Below the pieces are notes generated by a model. It ran no database searches. It was not told the origin of the DNA and was given only the letters and a program-made list of their open reading frames with translations. From Methanomicrobiales archaeon (lineage in GTDB: Archaea > Halobacteriota > Methanomicrobia > Methanomicrobiales > Methanospirillaceae): 6,893 bases of DNA. The stretch lies in NCBI GenBank assembly GCA_013415575.1, contig JAAEES010000115.1:1-6893 (forward strand), given 5' to 3'. The translations under genes and the position numbers were made by a program. Below, piece by piece: positions 4,838 to 6,893 of the stretch (position 1 is the first letter of the stretch; each line of letters starts with the position of its first letter).

Positions 4838-6030
4838 CACTCGATACAGGCACAACAGCATGGCTCCTGACAGCGACTGCTCTTGTCATGCTGATGACCC
4901 CGGGGGTAGGATTCTTCTATGGGGGTCTTGTACGGCGAAAGAATTTCATCTCCATGGTGGCCCTCTCATTCATCGTATTTGCTTTGGTGAGTCTCCAGTG
5001 GGTACTCTTCGGGTACTCGCTCTCATTCGGGGGAGATATCGGAGGATTTATCGGGAATCTGGATTTCGCCGGATTATCCGGAATCGGCATGGAGGCCGGT
5101 GATGCAGGCTATCCTCCGCTCCTGTTCGTCGCATTTCAAGGGGTATTTGCGGCTATAGCGATGGCCATCGTCACCTCGGGATTTGCGGAACGGGTCAAGC
5201 TCTCGGCATTCATACTCTTTGCCCTCCTCTGGACGACCCTGGTATACGACCCCCTGGCTCACTGGGCATGGGGTGGTGGCTGGGCATCGGTTGTTGGATC
5301 ACTCGATTTTGCAGGTGGGACAGTAGTCCACATCAGCTCGGGTTTTGCCGCTCTGGCTGTGGCGATGGTAATTGGGAAGCGTTCTGGGTTTGGACAGTAC
5401 AGCATGGAACCGCATAACATTCCGATGACCCTGCTCGGGGCAGCACTCCTCTGGTTCGGCTGGTTCGGATTCAATGCCGGATCCGCGCTGGCAGCAAATA
5501 GCATTGCGGTAAACGCATTCATGGTCACCAACATTTCCGCGGCAGCGGGAGCCCTTGCATGGCTCGCAGCCAGCTGGTACCGCGGAAAACCGAGTTCGCT
5601 CGGGATGGTGAGCGGTGCTGTGGCAGGGCTGGTCGCCATTACTCCGGCAGCCGGGTTCGTGGATGTCGGTGCCTCCATCGCGATTGGTGCAATCGCCGGC
5701 CTCATTTGTTACGGGGCCATGCTCTTCCGGCTAAAGAAAGGGCTCGATGAGAGTCTGGATGCCTGGGCCGTCCATGGGATGGGCGGTCTCTGGGGGGCCT
5801 TTGCCACCGGCATATTCGCGACCGTTGCTATCGGAGGATATTCCGGGCTGATAGAAGGGAACCTTAATCAGTTCATCGCAAATGCTGTCGGAGCCCTTGC
5901 CGCACTGGTATATGCATTCGTGGTGACGCTGGTGCTCGCCTACATCGTTGACAGGACTCTCGGCCTACGAGTTTCTGAAGAGGAAGAATATGTCGGGCTG
6001 GATATATCACAGCATGGTGAACGTGCTTAG
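4834..6030 (+). CDS. amt: Ammonium channel/transporter, Amt/MEP/Rh family
   Basis: This trimeric membrane channel brings ammonium into the cell. The 398 residues have the usual Amt layout of about eleven transmembrane helices without a long signal peptide. Key residues are all present: the phenylalanine gate F101 and F105 (FQGVFA), W144 (AHWAWG), D158 (LDFAGGTVVHIS), the pore histidines H166 and H314 (DAWAVHGMGG), and S217 in WFGWFGFNAGS, which corresponds to the external ammonium site. These sit two to four residues before their E. coli AmtB counterparts. The cytoplasmic tail ends in EEEEYVGLDISQHGERA, the conserved GlnK-responsive C-terminal region. GGTGA at 4825-4829 precedes the ATG by 4 nt. 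glnK follows after 11 nt, the standard pairing in which GlnK plugs the channel when nitrogen is plentiful. Transcription may come from the operator-bearing promoter at 4473 or an internal TATA-like box. Confidence 0.96.
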   Translation: MTLDTGTTAWLLTATALVMLMTPGVGFFYGGLVRRKNFISMVALSFIVFALVSLQWVLFGYSLSFGGDIGGFIGNLDFAGLSGIGMEAGDAGYPPLLFVAFQGVFAAIAMAIVTSGFAERVKLSAFILFALLWTTLVYDPLAHWAWGGGWASVVGSLDFAGGTVVHISSGFAALAVAMVIGKRSGFGQYSMEPHNIPMTLLGAALLWFGWFGFNAGSALAANSIAVNAFMVTNISAAAGALAWLAASWYRGKPSSLGMVSGAVAGLVAITPAAGFVDVGASIAIGAIAGLICYGAMLFRLKKGLDESLDAWAVHGMGGLWGAFATGIFATVAIGGYSGLIEGNLNQFIANAVGALAALVYAFVVTLVLAYIVDRTLGLRVSEEEEYVGLDISQHGERA

Positions 6031-6034
6031 GAGG
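6029..6034 (+). promoter_or_regulatory. Shine-Dalgarno site of glnK overlapping the amt stop
   Basis: AGGAGG overlaps the amt TAG stop and lies 7 nt before the glnK ATG at 6042. It is the strongest ribosome-binding site in the window and implies high, amt-coupled translation of glnK. Confidence 0.8.
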
Positions 6035-6041
6035 GTTAGCC

Positions 6042-6371
6042 ATGAAAATGATAAAAGCCATCATCCGGCCGGAACGGCTTGAATTCGTAAAAAAGGCCCT
6101 CGAGAACCAGGGACAATACGGTATGACCGTCATGCCCGTTGAGGGGAGGGGAGACCAGAAAGGCATCTCCCTCCAATATCGCGGTGGTGCCATCATAGTC
6201 GACCTTATTCCCAAAGTCCAGATTGAAGTTGTGGTAAAGGATGCTGATGTCGATCGGCTCATCAATGCAATCTGCGAGGCAGCAAAGACCGGTAAAATTG
6301 GCGATGGAAGGATCTTTGTCCTTCCGGTGGAACGTTCCATTAAAGTCCGTACCGGTGAACAGGAATCGTAA
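6042..6371 (+). CDS. glnK: PII-family signal protein GlnK, partner of Amt
   Basis: This 109-residue protein is a full-length PII/GlnK trimer subunit that senses 2-oxoglutarate and ATP/ADP and closes the adjacent Amt channel. Family features are MKMIKAIIRPERLEFVKKAL (1-20), GMTV with Thr29, GRGDQKG with Gln39 for the Mg-ATP-2-oxoglutarate site, the T-loop QYRGGAIIVDLIPK with Lys58, and TGKIGDGRIFVLPVE (83-97). The tail SIKVRTGEQES carries K101 and R103. T-loop position 51 is Ile, not the Tyr that is uridylylated in enterobacteria, so control by uridylylation at that site is excluded. Glycine-rich Gly48-Gly49 replaces the usual bulky residues. It is 11 nt downstream of amt with a strong ribosome-binding site. 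Its first 92 residues align end to end with the PII at 4072, so the two are paralogues, but only this copy has an intact C-terminus. Confidence 0.96.
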   Translation: MKMIKAIIRPERLEFVKKALENQGQYGMTVMPVEGRGDQKGISLQYRGGAIIVDLIPKVQIEVVVKDADVDRLINAICEAAKTGKIGDGRIFVLPVERSIKVRTGEQES

Positions 6372-6407
6372 GAAACCTCCTCCACAGATCCCTTTCATTT
6401 TTCTTGG

Positions 6408-6427
6408 TGTGATGTTTATTCATCACA
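6408..6427. repeat. Perfect inverted repeat between glnK and the pilin-like gene
   Basis: TGTGATG (6408-6414) and CATCACA (6421-6427) form a 7-bp stem with loop TTTATT. It follows a short T-rich stretch (6396-6405, including T5) but has no T-run after it. It may be part of a 3' processing or termination signal for glnK, or an operator for the next gene. The rest of the 142-bp gap (6372-6513) holds only a TATA-like motif at 6471. Confidence 0.4.
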
Positions 6428-6470
6428 TGCATGAAAATACACTCTTTCCCACGTGATTCATTTCACAATC

Positions 6471-6476
6471 TATATT
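6471..6476 (+). promoter_or_regulatory. Possible TATA box of the pilin-like gene
   Basis: TATATT within TCTATATTCC lies 38-43 bp before the ATG at 6514, predicting a leader of roughly 12-16 nt. The motif is weak. Confidence 0.35.
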
Positions 6477-6513
6477 CCCGGATGCTCCTCACCTGTGAGT
6501 ATTGACCTCCGAA

Positions 6514-6893
6514 ATGCAGCATGATGAAGCTGTTTCACCACAGATCGGCACAATTCTGATGGTAGCCATCGTTGTGCTTTTAGCAGCTCTCATCATCCTC
6601 ATGTTTCACCTTCCAGATTTTTCTGATCCGATACACCCTATTCCTTCATTCCTGGAAATATCTGGAGTCTACCATACTGATGAACATGGGATCCTGAACT
6701 ATGACTCCCGGGTTATCCTCCTGCACAATGGAACTGAACGGTTTGAGAATGGCGGCCTTCGGGCAGAATTTTTCCGGAACGGGACGAAAATTTCAGCAGT
6801 AATTGAAACAATGAACGGCAATGAATTCATATCCACCCATCACTACGGAGTCCAGACCATGGGCGGACTCGGTTGTTCCGGGCTTTACTGGGA
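6514..6893 (+). CDS. Archaeal type IV pilin-like (class III signal peptide) protein, C-terminus cut by window edge
   Basis: The visible 126 residues begin with a short hydrophilic leader (MQHDEA) followed by VSPQIGTILMVAIVV and a continuous hydrophobic helix to about residue 31. This is the archaeal pilin/flagellin-like N-terminal domain processed by an EppA/PibD-type prepilin peptidase. The mature helix would anchor or polymerise the protein and the rest would lie outside the cell. The remainder looks beta-rich, with repeated short motifs (NYDSRVILLHNGT, FRNGT) that include potential N-glycosylation sequons (NGT), and ends with GGLGCSGLYW at the window edge. The exact family beyond the N-terminal domain is not clear. 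An in-frame TTG at 6502 is an alternative start. It has its own weak TATA-like motif and no evident functional link to the nitrogen genes. Confidence 0.8.
   Translation, partial: MQHDEAVSPQIGTILMVAIVVLLAALIILMFHLPDFSDPIHPIPSFLEISGVYHTDEHGILNYDSRVILLHNGTERFENGGLRAEFFRNGTKISAVIETMNGNEFISTHHYGVQTMGGLGCSGLYW

Noticed and set aside
5259..5705. Long open frame (148 codons) on the minus strand within amt
   Set aside because: It is antisense to the strongly conserved pore region of amt and its Ala/Pro-rich composition is the expected shadow of hydrophobic codons.
5873..6385. Open frame (170 codons) on the minus strand across amt and glnK
   Set aside because: It is antisense to two well-supported genes with no ribosome-binding site or recognisable domain.
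1..6893. CRISPR arrays, tRNA/rRNA genes, insertion sequences or attachment sites
   Set aside because: I saw no regular long repeats, transposase frames, terminal inverted repeats or RNA-gene signatures on either strand.

Overview
The window is a nitrogen-assimilation cluster from a euryarchaeal methanogen, most likely of the order Methanomicrobiales. The lineage call is an inference. It rests on archaeal TATA-box promoters, the split archaeal glutamate synthase with a ferredoxin-fused synthase subunit, an archaeal GSI-alpha-type glutamine synthetase, Amt paired with GlnK, and an archaeal class III (type IV pilin-like) protein at the right edge. No rRNA, tRNA, CRISPR array or transposon was seen.

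Layout, left to right. On the minus strand, gltB1 (glutaminase subunit, 2380-1328) and gltB2 (ferredoxin plus FMN/Fe-S synthase subunit, 1331 to beyond the left edge) overlap by four bases and form one operon. A 97-bp divergent promoter region (2381-2477) separates them from glnA (2478-3806, plus strand). Next comes a promoter for a 67-aa unknown ORF (3872-4075) that overlaps by ATGA a divergent PII gene (from 4072). The PII reading frame runs straight through a very strong hairpin/T-tract terminator (4387-4438), so its 3' end is suspect. A new promoter then precedes a 69-aa unknown ORF (4544-4753), a possible 18-aa leader peptide (4781-4837), the ammonium channel gene amt (4834-6030) and glnK (6042-6371). 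The window ends in a partial archaeal pilin-like gene (6514-6893).

How the genes fit together: Amt imports ammonium and GlnK gates it. GlnA makes glutamine from glutamate and ammonium, and GltB1/GltB2 regenerate glutamate (the GS-GOGAT cycle).

The most interesting non-coding signal is a perfect inverted repeat containing GGAA-N6-TTCC, the Methanococcus NrpR operator pattern. It lies just after the TATA box of the 69-aa ORF/amt/glnK unit. A one-mismatch copy lies in the same place at glnA, and a degenerate copy lies at the 67-aa ORF/PII promoter. This suggests a common nitrogen regulon that includes two or three unrecognised small proteins.
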